From contig CANHBY010000048.1 in assembly GCA_947458895.1 (NCBI GenBank), forward strand, positions 1-7,763: 7,763 bases of DNA, given 5' to 3'. The DNA is from Burkholderiales bacterium. Its GTDB lineage: Bacteria; Pseudomonadota; Gammaproteobacteria; Burkholderiales; Burkholderiaceae_C. The position numbers were made by a program, and so were the translations under genes. The notes under the pieces are model-generated. The model was not told the origin of the DNA. It saw nothing but the letters and a program-made list of their open reading frames with translations, and did not search any database. This document shows, in pieces, positions 7,346-7,763 of the stretch (its first letter is position 1; every line of letters starts with the position of its first letter).

Positions 7346-7389
7346 GGGCTGCGTGGCCCTTGACTTCAGCCATAGAGGGCTCGTGGCCC
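7346..7389. repeat. Imperfect direct repeat, GGGCT(G)CGTGGCCC twice
   Basis: GGGCTGCGTGGCCC at 7346-7359 recurs as GGGCTCGTGGCCC at 7377-7389, about three helical turns further on. Each copy is itself a small inverted repeat (GGGC...GCCC). The pair lies 40-85 bases before the ATG of the small membrane protein, so it could be an operator, but in GC-rich DNA such a repeat could also arise by chance. Confidence 0.4.
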
Positions 7390-7430
7390 AGCCAGGGGCG
7401 GGCTGTGTCTCGAGAAGGGCTTCTGTAAAA

Positions 7431-7721
7431 ATGGTGCTCGAAGAAACGCAACGGTGGACGCCCGGGATCGGTGACCCGACAATGATGGGATGGGTCACCG
7501 TAGCGGCCTGCGTTTTTGCGGTGTTCATGTTCGTGCGTGGTGCGAGCTTGGTGTTCATTATTGTTCGCGTGACTTCTTTTCACCATGTCGACCTGATGCT
7601 TCACATGGAAATCGGGGGCTGGCGGCTCCATTGGATTCTCGAACTCGGGGGCATTGCGTGCATTGCCCTGACGGTGCTTGCGCGCACTCAGCAGCTTGGC
7701 ATCTTTAACTTAAGGATTTAG
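7431..7721 (+). CDS. Small multipass membrane protein, apparently an internally shortened family member
   Basis: This 96-residue protein begins MVLEETQRWTPGIGDP and is hydrophobic over about 17-35, 36-48 and 68-84. The opening WTPGIGDPTMMGWVTVAA and the later SFHHVD with WILELGGIA resemble, from memory, the start and end of a longer uncharacterised betaproteobacterial membrane protein, whose middle segment (a stretch like LGINKQLDLQ) is absent here. That comparison is recall, not a search. The frame is open back to 7344, but the family-like sequence starts just after the ATG at 7431. An AAGGG lies 11 bases upstream of that ATG, which is a mediocre ribosome site. The TAG stop is 4 bases before the next gene's ATG, so the two are probably cotranscribed. 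The function is unknown. If the middle is really deleted, this may be a decaying gene. Confidence 0.65.
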   Translation: MVLEETQRWTPGIGDPTMMGWVTVAACVFAVFMFVRGASLVFIIVRVTSFHHVDLMLHMEIGGWRLHWILELGGIACIALTVLARTQQLGIFNLRI

Positions 7722-7725
7722 ACAC

Positions 7726-7763
7726 ATGGCACGCAAGGAACATGTCAGCGAGACACCTGCGAC
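7726..7763 (+). CDS. ybaK: Probable YbaK-type Cys-tRNA(Pro) deacylase (first 12 codons only)
   Basis: Only MARKEHVSETPA is in the window before the right edge. A basic start followed by HVSETPAT is, as I recall, how Burkholderiales YbaK/EbsC proteins begin; in that family TPA precedes the first helix. These enzymes hydrolyse Cys mischarged on tRNA(Pro). The ATG at 7726 has AAGGA 9 bases upstream (7712-7716), a good ribosome site that lies inside the end of the preceding gene. Twelve residues are too few for certainty, so the product name is a pattern-recognition call. That a real gene starts here is much safer. Confidence 0.5.
   Translation, partial: MARKEHVSETPA

Larger units (their letters stand above)
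7071..7430. other. Divergent non-coding region between the pilus operon and the plus-strand genes
   Basis: About 360 bases hold no convincing gene and should contain the start signals for both directions. The open frames that reach into it have no family-like sequence. Things visible: the ribosome site of the first pilus gene (AGGA, near 7078-7081 on the plus-strand count); two CTGAA copies 11 bases apart (7146-7150 and 7157-7161); a CCCCT/AGGGG hairpin (7282-7297); and an imperfect direct repeat at 7346-7389. I see no tRNA, no convincing riboswitch and no sigma-54 type GG/GC promoter. Confidence 0.6.

Noticed and set aside
7326..7631. Minus-strand open frames of 101 and 75 codons opposite the small membrane gene.
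   Set aside because: Rich in His, Arg, Thr and Pro with no family features; the plus strand has the family-like membrane protein and good linkage to the next gene.

Overview
This window is most of a chromosomal-looking gene cluster for a type IVb pilus of the thin-pilus (plasmid R64 PilL-PilV) kind. All pilus genes lie on the minus strand and are read from about position 7070 down to position 1. The DNA is GC-rich. The sequence at the right edge resembles the start of a Cys-tRNA(Pro) deacylase of the form seen in Burkholderiales. Together these suggest a betaproteobacterium, perhaps Comamonadaceae; the organism assignment is inference.

Minus strand, in order of transcription: a secreted protein with a short OmpA-like region followed by a TcpQ-type domain (6387-7070); a second secreted TcpQ-domain protein (5790-6335); the lipoprotein secretin PilN (3965-5737); the bitopic inner-membrane protein PilO (2634-3956); the periplasmic PilP (2126-2650); the assembly ATPase PilQ (288-2126); and the first 98 codons of the inner-membrane platform protein PilR, which runs off the left edge (1-294). 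From pilN to pilR the genes overlap or are at most 8 bases apart, so they are almost certainly one operon with coupled translation. The major prepilin (PilS), transglycosylase (PilT), prepilin peptidase (PilU) and tip adhesin (PilV) would be expected beyond position 1 and are not seen here.

The parts form a trans-envelope machine. The TcpQ-type proteins probably help PilN reach or stay in the outer membrane, and PilN forms the exit pore. PilO and PilP form the periplasmic and inner-membrane alignment complex. PilQ hydrolyses ATP in the cytoplasm and drives pilin polymerisation on PilR.

A non-coding divergent region (7071-7430, about 360 bases) separates the pilus operon from plus-strand genes. 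These are a 96-residue membrane protein (7431-7721) and, 4 bases later, the first codons of a probable ybaK-type aminoacyl-tRNA deacylase (from 7726). The small membrane protein looks like the two ends of a longer family joined together. The points most worth following are the paired TcpQ proteins with no PilM between them and PilN, the eroded OmpA-like region, and the shortened membrane protein. I see no CRISPR array, tRNA, rRNA, insertion sequence or defence system in the window.
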